Positions 24,271-37,540 of a stretch of 64,000 nt of DNA are shown one piece after another. The position numbers and the translations under genes are program-made. Below the pieces are notes generated by a model. It searched no databases and was not told the DNA's origin. It was given only the letters and a program-made list of their open reading frames with translations. Location: contig JAKTNV010000005.1 of NCBI GenBank assembly GCA_022747635.1, positions 41,678,238 through 41,742,237 on the forward strand. Direction: 5' to 3'. Within the stretch, counting starts at the first letter, position 1, and every line of letters begins with the position of its first letter. Source of the DNA: Hetaerina americana (taxonomy: Eukaryota; Arthropoda; Insecta; Odonata; Calopterygidae).

Positions 24271-25010
24271 CTTGCACCACTCAAAAATCCATCTCTTTTC
24301 TCCCTACTCTTGGGAAGTCGACCTCCCTCTTGTCGTCGGAGCTTCCACCATCCCCTGCGTCCCCTTCTCTCTCTCTCTCCCCCTCCTTCCCTCTCTCACC
24401 CCCGCCTTTTTCATCGGAGACGGTGAGGTGAAATATAAAACAAAGATGGGGAGAGAGGTGGCTCGACTTAGCGTGGAGGAAGGAACAATACGATCTTGGG
24501 AATCCTCCTTCCCCCTTCACTCCGCCACCTTCTCGACTCCCAACTCTTCGATATTTTCTTCTATAGTGCCTCTTCTTCTCCTTTTCACCTTCACTCAATT
24601 TTTTTCTCCCAACTCTCCATCCTTTTTTTATTCTTTGGAATGCCTCGTACCTCGCAGCCGTTACCTCCTCTTACCTGCCTTCTTTCATTTAATCCACGTC
24701 CTTTTGTCATCGATATGTCTGCAAACCTCCCTCCGTCTCCTGTTTATTCTCTCCTTCCATCACGTTCTTCGTCCCCCTTTAAAGCAAATCTTTCTTAAAT
24801 GTCTGAGGGAGGGAAGACTTTTTTTCCTTAATGTGTGCGGTGAATACTTAACCTTTTCACCCATTGCTTTTTTTTACGGAATATCCTGTCCTTTAGATGT
24901 TACTTCTTTTTTTCATTTGAGTTTGTACACACGATAAAATAATGGAATGAATCCCATCTCTCTCGCTTACCTGCCTCCCTCCATTTCTCCCGCCTTGCTG
25001 GCGCACTAAT
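24271..25010. repeat. Pyrimidine-rich island
   Basis: C/T-rich + strand, briefly interrupted by purine-rich 24425-24490. Contains ctctctctctccccctcc near 24370. The 229-codon plus frame here is Leu/Phe/Ser low complexity and is not called as a gene. Confidence 0.5.
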
Positions 25011-25885
25011 CTTCATCTTGTTTCCTTATGGATTGCGTCTTAATTAAGACTGCGTATATCACGTAGGAGCTTTTCTCGTGGGGAGACAGGTATTATATCT
25101 CATATCGTTGGCTCATCGCAGTTACATTTCTATCTTTAAAGGTATCTTTTCATCGAGATTCGTCGCCTTAAAAATGTTTCTGTGATAAAATATTATGCAT
25201 GTAAAAGCTTAGGTCCCTCAAGACTCCGAATTTTTAAAAAGTGAAATATTGACAGTTTTTCAGTGAACCGGCCCGTAGCCAGCGAAACTTTTCGTTGCAC
25301 TACTCAGAAACGTAATATCTTTAAATTGATTGAAGCTATTTGTGTAAACCATTTCAGTTCATTTTATTTGATTAACCCTTAGCGACGATACCTATGACGT
25401 AAAATATCAAATTTATCATAGTTCCTTTAGTTATGTTTCCTATTTTTATTCTATATAGCTATCGGAATCAGTTGCAAGTTTATTTCCACAACACAGTTAA
25501 TACGAATTTTTGCTATCATAAGCAATGTCCAAATCCCCCCTGGCATTATCATTATTTATTATTTGTTTGTCTTTACGGATTTTTAATGTAATTACGCGTA
25601 AATTAATATATTGTAAAAGAGGAAAAATTATTGCTACATTAAGAAATAAAATACCCTCGGAAAAATACATGAATATTATGACTAGGTATATTGGTTGGAA
25701 AATGAAAGTTAAGGTTAAAGGATTGTTAAATTTCTCGGCAACACTTATATTGGAAGAAATAACGACGCCCATCATAATCTAGTTTTTTTATATGGTTCTA
25801 GTGATGCATAACGTAAAAAGAGCTCTTTATTGCATTCAGTAGATTTTGTAGTGGAATAAGGAAGAGAATTTATTAAAAAAAGGGA

Positions 25886-25901
25886 TACCTTAATTAAGGT
25901 A
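25886..25901. repeat. 16-bp perfect palindrome
   Basis: TACCTTAATTAAGGTA reads the same on both strands. Confidence 0.85.
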
Positions 25902-26296
25902 GTAAGTTAGAGGAAATTGGTAGGATACCATATTTATTGAGAAAGTAATATTTTATCATAAAGGTTGTTATTTATTAGTTAATCATTCTAATTCTTAAGG
26001 AAAGACGAGCGTAAAATAAACTGTCTCCATTTATTCAGGTGTTTTTATGCAAAAATGGCACGCGATCTTATTCTCACAAAAATCGTTAAACGCATTTAGG
26101 GAGGGTGGATACGACACGTCACATACCTGGTTCGGTTCGTGAAAAAGTAACACCGGGGTTCTCCAAAGACTGTCTGGCTCATTCCCTCTGACCGAGAGTC
26201 GTGTGTAAATGAATACTGACAGTTTCTGTTCAAAGCTCATCTGTAAGGGTTCAGTGACTGCAGGTCTGTGGTGCGTGATATTATTATTTGGTGGCC

Positions 26297-26319
26297 TTAC
26301 CTTTTCGGGTAGGTTTTGG
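26297..26319 (+). repeat. Copy 2 of the TACCT..GGTAGGTTTTGG motif
   Basis: TTACCTTTTCGGGTAGGTTT followed by TGG, aligned without gaps to the copy at 8115. Confidence 0.5.
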
Positions 26320-26520
26320 ATTGCCGCAGAAAATATCGCTGTATTTTTTAGCTTCTTCCAAACTAGACACAACCTTGAACTTGTTTCCTCCGGCGTAACT
26401 TTATGTAATTGACATAACACATTGAAATGAAATAAGTAACTTATTAATGTGAGTGTGAGTGGAATGACAAAGTTACTTTTTTTCCTTTCAATAGACACAA
26501 CCCAATACTCCATACTATAC

Positions 26521-27420
26521 AAAGGTCTTCTTCAATTCCACGTACATTCTGCCTCCTTTCATTCCGTCCATATGCTTTTCTCCCCACTTCCACGCTTTCC
26601 CTTCCCTTGTTCTCCCTTCTATCACAGTCTCCAACATTTCATCTCCATTCGCGCTCTGCACACACCTTTCCTACGTCCTTTGGATTTCTCTCAACACGCC
26701 TCTCCCTCCTCTACCATGTCTAGTACCTCCGTGTATTTTTCTTTCCGTTTATGGTATTTAATCCATCTTTCTCCACATCCACATTTCTAAAGCCTCGAAT
26801 AGCTAAAAGACAAATATCAGCAGTGAAAACTGTAGTGGTATGACAGAATCTCTCAGGTCCCCTTTCCCCATCGTCTTTCTTCTCTCTCAGCTGCTCCCGC
26901 GCTACGGAGAGAGAGAGAGAGTTGCTTTTTGTTTCCTTGCTGGTGATCTCATTTCAAGAACCTTCGTTCTTACCTCCCTTTCGCTTCCCCGCCCACCCTC
27001 GTCTCCTTTCTCAAGGAAGAAGCACTTCTCTCGGATTTGACTATCGGCACATCCCCGCCTTCCTTACCCGCACCCCTGACTTCCCCGTCTCCGCCCAGCG
27101 AAACCAGCGATTTCAGGGAACGAGATATGGGATCGCCTTCTCAATCTTTTTCCTTCCATCCCTGCGCTCTCTCTGTTTGCCGCTATCCCTCCTTTTCCAA
27201 TGTTTTATTCCCCTCTTTTATCTCCCCGTGACTATTTCTCCGCCAATTTTCCTCCTCCTGTGCTCCACTCCATTTTGCATGACTCCTTTTGCTCGCTTTT
27301 AGCGGTCTCTTTTGGTTTATTCACCAGCAGTTCGCCCCTTAACTCCGTTTCGTTTCCCGAGCGCGCTGTTATCTTCAACTCTCTCCATATTACGCAACTC
27401 CCTCTCGAACTTTATGATTC
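26521..27420. repeat. Pyrimidine-rich island in two parts
   Basis: C/T-rich at 26530-26790 and 26860-27380. A GAGAGA run at about 26909-26920 interrupts the second part. CTCTGCACACACCTTTC lies at 26654-26670. Confidence 0.5.
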
Positions 27421-30400
27421 TCGCTCTATTGGTATGGTGAAGTTATTCGAAAATTATCAAATCTCGGCGGCACTGCCATTCACACTAGTTGAATTCTTCT
27501 TTTGCATGAAATAAGCAGCTGAATGAACACTTGCGTTAGTGTTTTAAAAAGTAACTATATTTTTCTTTTGTTTAATAAGTTGTTTAACCACCATGGAGCG
27601 TGTGTTCTTTTAGAAATCCGAAGCTCGTTTTAAATATTCTAGTTATTCACTAATTGTTGCAAATATCATCGCACTCCTTTCTTGTGAGAAATATTTCTCT
27701 CAAATTTTTAGACAATATGCATTTGGGATGTTTTTCTGTTGTAATATGTTGAATATCATCGCATGTTACATCAAATATCTTCTAGATAGTCAATTATCTA
27801 GGGTTTATCTACTGTATCAACCATCTTTCAGTCATGGAAAGGAATTTTAACAAGGTCTACCTATCAAAAGTAGGTTTTGGACGACGCCTAAGAGCTGTAA
27901 ATTATTACATAGTTTATAGATGCCTCCAAACTTGTTTGTTACACATTATTTTCTTTTTTTATTTCTCTCTATATTTTCTCTGACTTCCTATCAATCAGAA
28001 AGTCTACTCTATCCCGCTTGCCTAACATTCTCCCTCGCAGTTTTTAATATTATATAGCCTTCAGCATTCCACCAGCTCTCAATATCTCCCCCACCCACCT
28101 TATGTCTTCTTCCAATGCCTCTCTCACTTCTGCCATTCCCTGCCATTTTTTAAATCTTTGCCATTAGTATATCTATCAGCGTATAATACAATCACTTTAT
28201 TAAATATCTTCTTCGCACTTAAATCTTAAAAGACATCAATCTGCTTTTGTCTAATAGACCAGGTTTTAGATTAATACAGCGTCATGCTCTATATGAAGGG
28301 TTTTACTATTTTTAAAATCATGTTTACCCATAGAATATTGGTTATTACTTCTCTTTTTGCCAATCATTCTTTCTTTAAAGTAATTTTGTCTTTATATCAC
28401 TGCTACAAGTACTACCAGCCCCATGTTTTTCCAAAATGTGGTCCTAATACGTGAACTTTTCCACCTGATCAATTTTATTTCTTACCAAAATGTTCTTAAC
28501 CATTTTTCATTTTAATTAATTTTCTTGTCAATGTTCTCTTATGAGTATAGAAGAAGGGTGAGAATGTTACAAGTGTTCATAATTTTTCGCAGTGGCTGGC
28601 AAATATTTTTCTCATTTCCTCTTTGTATCCTTTGCCAGATTACTTTTCTTAGAATTTTATTTTTCGGCTGCTGTATTTTTTTAAACACGCTGGCAACATG
28701 TTTCAGGAAACTGTCAACGTTGAAACCGCATCAGGCTTTCGTCTAATCAAAGAAAATTACCCTTGATAATGAGCGCTCTCTACCACAATTACAGTTTGTA
28801 AAGTTGATATCAGTAATATTATCTTATTTCAAGTAGTTTGGCCCTTTGATATCGGGGGACCTTTATGCTAATTGACTTTTTCTGGTGAAAAATATGCCAT
28901 TTGCCTTTCAACCGAATCCCATAAATAGATCTTAGTTAGGTTGCGACTGTAATTTTTATACGTTAGCCGAGGCTAATGGTTATAGACTAAGCGTATGTAG
29001 CAAAAAAATAAGAGTGCTGTTGGAGACTTACTTTATACGAAACTCCCTTCCTTCGTGAGTACATATGACGGTACTTTTCGTATTCCCTAGGCGACTTCTA
29101 CGTAACTTTAATTACGAGAAAATAACTTTTTACAAAATTTGAGAGCAGCATCTGGAAGGCAAGCAGTTAAGGCTGAAATATGCGTTTGGCTTTGTTCTTC
29201 TTGCAGATTAACGACTCCGCAAATGTGCTCGGCGATAGTTTGCACTGAGAAAACGAAGCAAATTTCTTTTGCTCCAGCCGACGTTAAGGGAGCCCAAGTT
29301 CACATTTCATCCACATCCCTTGTTTTATTTGCTTTGTCAAGCGTCCGTGTCTATCCCTTCTTAATTTCTGCTTCTGCTGCCTCGCATTCCTTTTCCTCAC
29401 CTGCATCCAGCCGAATACAGATTTCTGCCGTTACTTCGGTTCCTCTGGCAGTGAGGTGATCAACAATGTCTTTACGATTCTACCTCGGAAAGGGCGTGCG
29501 CTGCAATAACTCCCGAGGGCAGTTTTTGCTCGAATGTTTTTGGGAAATACAAGGGAAAGAGAGACTAGGGAGTGAGGATCTTATGGCAAAATTCCTCCTT
29601 GACTCCAAATTAGAAATCCAAGTCTTATTCTTTTTATATCCTTTGGGATTTAATATCACAAAGTGTTGGCGAACATGATGTTTATTTTTTGCTGCACCAT
29701 TATGACACCATTACAATAATGAAACTCGAAAATATTTTATCTGTGATAAATAAAGTATTGCTTTGTTTACTTTTAATAAAGTATTATTTATTAGTTATAT
29801 TATTAATTCCTCGGGTGTAGTTTTATTCTGTTCTTAGTGTTCTGTATTCTTTATTTCTACTGCAGATATGAAGTGGTTGTTGGTTATTTCACCAATGCTT
29901 ATGGAATAGAGATTTAACTAGGAAATAGTGAAAATGAATTACATTAATACGAATGGGTTTGACAAAGCCTACTAGTATTTCTATTTAACATGATATTTTA
30001 CTGGGTTAAATATTTGGATTGACTGCGTGCTATCTTTATATTTTCTCTTTCAAGCGTTTATGTAATCCTAATTTCTTTTACAAAGACATGACAAATTTAA
30101 GTATCTTGAAGAAATATACGAGTTTGATCTTGCATAATTTTCCTCAGGCAAGTCCTTCGATTTAATCCCTGGTCACCTGATCTGTTGCCAATTTTTTATA
30201 AAATTAATTTTCATGTGGCGTTATTAGATTAATTAATTCAAGTTCATTGATTCTTGGTTTCATTGTAATATTGGTGGCCTGCCACTTAAAACGTTTGATG
30301 ACGGAATACTGCCAATTAAATCAGATAGAGGGGGAAAAAATGCTTAGGTAGCGCAATTACCCTCATCATATATCTCCCATGTATTCTCTCCGTTACTGCC

Positions 30401-30580
30401 TTAATTTTACCCTTACGATGGATACTTCGTTTGCCATCTGGTGGATAGAGAATCATTTATATGCAGTGGATAATTCTTTGGAAGAACATACATTAATGTA
30501 GCTTGCTATTCGCATGCCGTGCTGAGGATTCGGTCTTAACCAAGTTCGTTAAAATGCCTCCCATTACGAAGCCGATTATC
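27421..30580. other. Long AT-rich spacer, no gene seen
   Basis: Stops are dense throughout. 29139-29459 is more balanced and open for 106 codons on + without a recognisable domain. Confidence 0.55.
27857..27880 (+). repeat. Copy 3 of the TACCT..GTAGGTTTTGG motif
   Basis: CTACCTATCAAAAGTAGGTT followed by TTGG, one base longer than the other two copies. Confidence 0.5.
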
Positions 30581-31330
30581 TCCCACCTCACGTCAGTTGC
30601 GTTATAATCTTTTTCTACGCATTCACCTTGCTCCTATCTCGAATTAAATCCCAATTTCTTCCATCTGCCCCCCCATCAACCCCCAGAGAAAACAAAACTC
30701 CTTTGATCCCCTTATAAAAACCCTTTTTATATTCGTGCTCGCTCAAAAAAGCAAACATCCACCACTTCGTTGTCTTTTTTTTCCTCACCCGGGGATTTTA
30801 CCTGTCTTTTTTTATCCTTCCATCCCACCCCACCGCATTTCACCCCTTTCTCTCCCTTCTACATTTTCTCCGGAAAAAAACCCGTCGTCAATTCATTGTT
30901 TACCAAAGCTTCAAGCGACTCATCACGGGCTTGTCTCTGGCGCCCTCGCAATGTGCTGTAATAACCCTTTTCACCTTGTCCCCCCCCCTCCGTGTCATTT
31001 CCCTTTCCTCCGTATGCCTCCACCTTGCCTCGAGCCGTGTCTCCACCTGTCCCCCTCCTCTTCCACCTTTATACCTTCCTCCGTTACCTTTCCTCCATCC
31101 TCTCTCTTCTCTTCCCTTCACCTCTCGTCCTTATCTCTCCTCCACTTCCGTAACGTTAGATTCGAAGCAGCCCTTCAACCCGGTCTCGTCTGCACCCCCG
31201 CCTTATTCTCCCCCTCCTCTCACCCCCACGTCATCTTCCCTTTTCCTTCCTCACGCGCAGCCCATACCCCTGCTCATCCGTTTGCTTTCATGTAGAACTT
31301 CTCCTTCTCGTCCTCTCCGCTGCGCAATTC
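30581..31330. repeat. Strong pyrimidine-rich island
   Basis: About 700 bp of C/T-rich + strand (ccccccccctccgtgtc; ctccatcctctctcttctc). Plus frames are open for 186-194 codons of Pro/Ser/Leu low complexity. Confidence 0.6.
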
Positions 31331-32860
31331 CAGATTCCCGGCATCTTGTGACCACACCCACATCCCAAAGACATGCCTTACACATTCAGATCACAAATTC
31401 ATTCCTTTCTTTTCTTCCACTCGAAAACTCTTCCAATAGGAGTTTCTCTAGACCACTCAGAGTTGGGACCAGTAATTTTAGTTGCTCAAAGATATTTGGG
31501 GGATTCCTGGACTAGTTGACCAACAGTTCATATTTTGCGTTTCCCGAGAGGAGAAGAAATATCCCAAGTTATTGCAAGAGCTGCTATATATCATGGGATT
31601 AATACTATAGCAATGAATGCGTTAAGTCAATTTCAAAAGGAGAAAGTAGAGCTCTCTTTGAACTGCAGCCAGTATCGTATGCATTTCACGTATTCAGGTT
31701 AGCGGTCTAGGTCTATTTTCTGTGCCACCAGCAGGGTTGTGCATAAAATCGCATTTGAGTGCCACACGTACTCATCAGGTTTTTACTTTGCCGCCCATGA
31801 ATGTGAGAACTTAAATTAGGGTGACCTTTTGTCCTCCTGCTGTACTGAGTTATTTAACCTACCAAATACATCTAAGTAGTAGGTTCTGCTGATTACGTTA
31901 AGGATTTAAGTAGTCGTGTGACATTCTTTTAATGTTGGTGCACTCTGGTGTCGAATTATCTAAATAATAAGCTAAATCTCTCACTACATCTAGGTTAATC
32001 TGAATTCCTGCACCACTCTACATTCTTCTATGCTGAACCCATTTGCTTATTTCAGATTATCAGGTCCTCGCGCATTTCTCGGATTCACTGATAAGAATTG
32101 GTGACTTTCCTCAGCGCTGTCGGGGAAAGAGGAGCTTTGGTTTCCTCTTAGACTATTGGTTATTCTAATTAATTTTAGCCCGATTTTTTTACCACCAATT
32201 TAAAATTAGTACCTAATTTGAGTTGATTTGAATGTAACCTGGAAGAATATAACATTCATGAGCCAAAATACGGGGAAGGAATGGTAATATGAGGTGAACT
32301 AATACTGTTTCTATGCGATCTCCCCTCAGATGTCAACCTTCCGGAGCTCACCTTGGCAAGTTCCCTATAGGGTACGGAAAGTGATGAAATTTTATTCCTC
32401 ACATCCAATAATTAAGTGCCCTCCATTAGCTAATATAAGTGTGTTATGATTACTAGCTACTGAGATGTAGGACATTTGTTTCCTTTGGCAAGTCATTTTG
32501 GAGTTATGCTTTTTCCGACCGATTCAGTCTAGCGTATTATCATCATTTCCGAAGCACAGAGATGCCGCGCTAGCAAATAGTTTCTTAATAACAAATCTGA
32601 AATTCTTATCGCACCTTGTTTAATTTCCATAAGGCCCCATCTCCCACTCTCAAATTCAGAGGACGCCAGCAAAATTGGAAACTCTAGCTAATGGAGTTTC
32701 CCGGAAAACGACAGCGAAATGATAATGAGCCGGTCTCGAAATTGCTAAAATCTCCGACCCCCATCCTGGGACGAGGAGTGAAACAAAAGTGGCGGAGTGG
32801 TCGAAGGACTTGGGTGATTGCGACGCTCTTTCTCTCATTGACGTTCTGTTTTCTCGCCGT
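31331..32860. other. Spacer, no gene seen
   Basis: Balanced to AT-rich. No exon-like segment was found. Confidence 0.5.
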
Positions 32861-33345
32861 TTGCCCTCCCCCATTACCCCTCCAGCTTTATCCACCCCCC
32901 TCCGCCTCCTCTAACACTTCAAATGATCTTTCACTCCCCGCCGTCTTCTCTCCCTCCGTCAACCCCTCTTCCCTCCTCCCTCCGCTGCATCTCCACCCTC
33001 AATTCTCCTCCCTCGGACCTCATCCTTACACCCCCGAGTCATCGCCGGTCTCTCCCCCTTCAATGTTCCCCTCATTTGCGCCGAGGAAGAAAATGCTGGG
33101 GGGTGGGGGGAGTGGTAATTAAACATCTCATAAATGAGTGCTTGTTCTTACGCGCGTAAGGATGAGAGGGAGCAATGAGAATAAATGAAAGAGGGTGGAT
33201 AATTGGAAATAGAAAAAGTGGAGGGAAGGTCTTCTGGTGTATGATGGTCGATGGGGCGGGAAAAACGGTGGGCGAGAGTTACAAGTGTAATACAGGGACT
33301 GTACAACTATGGAAATGATGTCGTGTGGCAAAAGTAAGCGCTTGG
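32861..33345. repeat. Bipolar island, pyrimidine then purine
   Basis: 32865-33065 is C/T-rich, 33080-33115 is G-rich (ctggggggtggggggagtgg) and 33160-33290 is purine-rich. The switch is near 33075. Confidence 0.55.
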
Positions 33346-34850
33346 ATAAAAATCCAACCATGCCGTAGACCTCGATGGTGCAGCTATTACCGTATGTAAT
33401 TACAGTTCTGCTTGACGGCTTAAAACGTTAATTTTAATTGGAAAATTCAGCTAGATATAAGCCTTAAGCCTGGTAACCCGTCAATTAAATGTCGTAATGA
33501 AATGAAAAGGGTTATTTTTAATTTTTGTTTATTTAGTCTATAGTATATCGTGATACCTATGCTCTTGTATAGGTATCAAGTTGTTATTGTCCCTTTGATG
33601 ATTAAAATTCATTAAACCATCCTCGAAGGATATTGAAATGTGTATAAATACGTTTTTGATTGCCATTATTACTTTTCTACAAGTTTTCACTTCACAAAAT
33701 AAACCACTCATATGCTTGCCTCCGGGCATCTCATTTGGTTATCGTTAAATATTTGCAGAGATAAAATTTTATTAAATTTGAGAGCGTAATTTCAGTTTAA
33801 TTACTAGCTTCGATAATATTGTTAGCCTCATAATGAGAAATAAAAATACCCGTAAATTAATAGCTACTGCTCTATCATACGCAAAATAATTTTCATAAAT
33901 TGGAAATGGTAGAGCAGCGTGGTTCCATATTAATCAACCTGTTTAAAGCACGATATAAATGTTGGCTATTAATTACCTCGCACAGGTTTTTGGGTGCCAT
34001 TATCCATCATAAATACGGTATAATCCATATCACACAATTGTGAGTGCCAATGTGCGAAGATTTATAAATAGCAGATACTTGCTCGTGCATATACATGTAA
34101 AATGCTTTGAGCACTTAATTAGTTTCTGAGATTTTAATTTAACCCATGCCGAATTGATTTTTGAATATTTACTGGATACTCTATGCTCAAAGTAAATGAT
34201 ACCAACATTTACGAATGAATGTTAAATACATGAAGGTTTATTAATCGTTCTGTTTTTCGGAAATTGGTTAGAAATTGCACTCAGAATCGGTGTTTGAGCG
34301 TTTATGCAATGGAATGATATGTGTATTCATATTATTGAACCTCCTTAATGAACACTTAACTATTGATTTATTGTCAAGTTTGGAAAAAAAGTGAAGGTCT
34401 GAAAAGTCGGTAACAGTATGTGTGTATTACTTTCAGTAGTTGCTAATTTAAATCTCATTTATAAGGTTAGCAAAATTTTATGTTTTGAATGAATGAATTA
34501 GTTTGGGTAATAATCAACGTAATGCAATGCTGGTCGTTTGAAAAACGCAGTAAATTTGAAGGAATATTATAAAACCCGCCATTTTTTGTGGTCACCGTTT
34601 ATACTCGCGTCTCTAACTTAGGGCTGCATGGACATCGATAATTAATCACTGGTTGCTGGTGAGAATGGCAAGGTTTTACAAATTTCCACATTCGATTGGT
34701 CCAAAGTCTGGCGTTTACCTCAGCTAAGCTCGTCGCCATGCGCTGCGACCTAGCTTGACAGTTTGAAACATTCGTGGCGTGAAGAAGCCGATTTCCTCTC
34801 ACCACGTCGCGTGGGTTGTCTCGCTGGTGGGATGTCGTGCACAGCATTTA
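33346..34850. other. AT-rich spacer with a small hairpin
   Basis: No gene seen. TGATACCTAT (33551-33560) pairs perfectly with ATAGGTATCA (33569-33578) over an 8-nt loop. Confidence 0.55.
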
Positions 34851-35420
34851 TTCCAGCCTGAGAGGGAGGGAGTGGTGGCCGAGGGGAGGGAAGGTACGGT
34901 AGTCGTTGCTTGTCCCGGAAAGGAAAATTGATTTTAATTAGCGGTAGGTGAATTGGACGCGGGGAAACAGCGTTTTTCTGATGGAAGGGAGGGTGGAAGG
35001 AAAGCCGTGTGGTCGTAGGGAACGGTCTGAATCGCATGGGATTGACAACCGAGCGTTTGTGGAGTTTAACGATGGAGGACAACGTCGGTGTGGGTGTGGT
35101 GGTGGTGGTGCTGATGGTGGCTGGGAAACGGAGCAGTTAGGGAAGCACCCCGAAGGGAAGCGGGGTTGGGTGAGAAGGACGAGGGAAAGGGAGAGCAAGC
35201 GAGGGGCTGAAGAGGGTGCGGTTTTCTGGGCGCGGGCATTCCAATACGTGCCGAATGGTTGGAAACGGGGACGGATCCGGGAACTGTGGTAGGGAATTTA
35301 TTTTTTTACTCTGGATTGCGAGGGGGTGGTGAAAAGTGACGGAGGTCGAAGGGGTAGCAAGGTAGAGCGGAAAGAAATGATTTGACGTTCTATGCGCTCA
35401 TGTGGATGAAAGGGAAAATA
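34851..35420. repeat. Purine-rich island
   Basis: G/A-rich + strand (gagggagggagtggtggccg; gacgagggaaagggagagc), including a ggtgtgggtgtggtggtggtg stretch at about 35087-35107. Confidence 0.55.
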
Positions 35421-37540
35421 ACCCTCGAACCCCTTTTAAAAAAAATATATTTTCAAAAATCCTTTAGAGATTATAAGGTAAATAAATCGATGATCTTGGC
35501 TCACTTTTTCGGATAATCTGTATTTTTGAATTTGTAAACTCTTTCTCGAATCTATATTCCATTAAATCAAGGATTACTAGTTTAAATTTTAATGCTAGAG
35601 ATTCCATAACAACTTTTATATTATATTTATGCCTTAAGGTTTTCCACTACACGCTCCCACATCAGGATGCATTTCTATTTTGGATAAAAATAAGCCTGAA
35701 ATATATTCAGTGGAGTTAGTGGACATTGACTGTCAAAGTATTTGCTAAACACAAAGCAAATGTGTGTAATTGTATTAAATATCCTCTTAAAAAAGTGACA
35801 TATTGCATGCGGCTAGCACCTTAACATTTTCAAACTAGTGGTAAGAGTGTTTAAAAGTCTACCAGCAAGTAAAATTTGCTAATGAATTTCGACTCGACAT
35901 TATCATATTAAATAAGCTAAATAAAGTTTGGTTTAGTGAGTCAACAAATTTGTATTTCCGGTGCTTCATAGAGAGCATTATACAATTGTAATGAATTATA
36001 TTGAAAAGAATTGTCACCGAGTCATTAATGTTAGCACTTCCCTTAGTTTTATTGCAGTTGGTGCCTCCTAAACGTTCTTGTTTCAAAATGATGTCCAGTA
36101 ACTAAAGAATCAGTCATGTTTGCGTTTATGATTGTAGCATTTTAGCCAAATTTAGACTTCTTCGGGAAAAACATGCCCTAGGTTGTCTGGCACACATTTT
36201 GTAGTAAAAAATCACGGGTGCAATTAATAGCTAATCTGAACCCTGAAACTATTTTATATTTGCGTCAGACATAAACCATGCCTCCCAGTTTCGTTTTTCT
36301 ATCGACTTAAATTAGTAGTAAATAAGAAATGTTAACGGGGCAAGTCCTATTACTGATAATAATATCCGCTTGCACTGAGTTTTATTGTAGTTTAATGTAA
36401 GAAGTAATTGATAAAGAATGTTGGAAGGACATAAGAAACCACCGTGTAAATGAAAAGCCAATGAAAAAAATTTTCATCGCTATAATTAAGTTTTACCTCC
36501 GTGATAATTTTTAGCAACATTTTTGAGTTCGTTTTCCTTTTGCTCGAAGTATGCACGTCCGTTACTCTGCCTCTTCATATTCCCGTATTCCTGGGACAAA
36601 TATCTTTGTAAAGTTAAATTATTCTTTCATTTTCATCAGCCAGACATTAATGTCAATAGGGAGATTAATGTACAATGTAGTGTATAGTATTTATTTTTAG
36701 CATGAGATCTGATGAGCTTCCATACCCTATATAAAGATTGCTTTTGAGGAAAAAGTCAAGAGATCTTTAGTGGGAAAATTTCCTTCTTAAAGTTTTTTTA
36801 GTAACTTCTTATGATCTCCTGTATTTTGTATGGATTTACTAGTGAAATTTGATCGATCTAAGTATTTTCAGCGCTCTTTAAAAACCGAAAATACTATTTT
36901 CGGGCACTGCAGCGACTGTAATGCCTGAAGGATGCATTTTAAAGTAACTTTTTTCATTATTTGAGAGCATACCGTAATGTGAGTGGGTAATTAGAAACTA
37001 TTCATTTCCACATGAATATCTCCTGGTATGCGTGTTGTAATGCAGCCGTAATACATTTTGCTATACCGTTTCTATAATCCTTTTCCGCTATGGAATATAT
37101 CAATAAAGATATGTGGTGGAAGATATGTCTCAACGACAATCATCGTTTAGAGATTGCCCCAGAGTATTATGAACATTGGGGATATTCATTTTGAATTACA
37201 CTTATAGCGCCAGAAATGGAATTGGTTTTCGTTTTTCATTCTATTCTATCCTCTCCAGCTCAACCAACTTTATTGCCTCGAAAAGATATTACTATTAAGT
37301 TTCGCCTCCACGACAAAGCCTTTTTGCGGGACACTTGAAAAAACATCCACGAGAGGATTGAAAAAAGGGATGAAATCCCCTGCCCTTGTCACCAGCCAAA
37401 ATCCTCCTTTCTCCCTCTCTCTCCGTGGCAACATACATAACAAGGGGCTGTGGATAAAACTCAGAAATCACCCATCTAATCCTCTTGTCCCGCTAACTTT
37501 ATGAAACGACGGAGTGAGCTCACGAGCATCTGAGGCTTTC
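35421..37540. other. Long AT-rich spacer, no gene seen
   Basis: No feature supported. Confidence 0.6.

Larger units (their letters stand above)
25011..26520. other. Spacer with one unexplained open frame
   Basis: AT-rich to about 26030. 26031-26522 is balanced and open on the minus strand for 163 codons, with no domain I recognise. No splice context supports it as an exon. Confidence 0.4.

Noticed and set aside
24248..24937. 229-codon plus frame
   Set aside because: Pyrimidine-island artefact, Leu/Phe/Ser-rich, no splice context.
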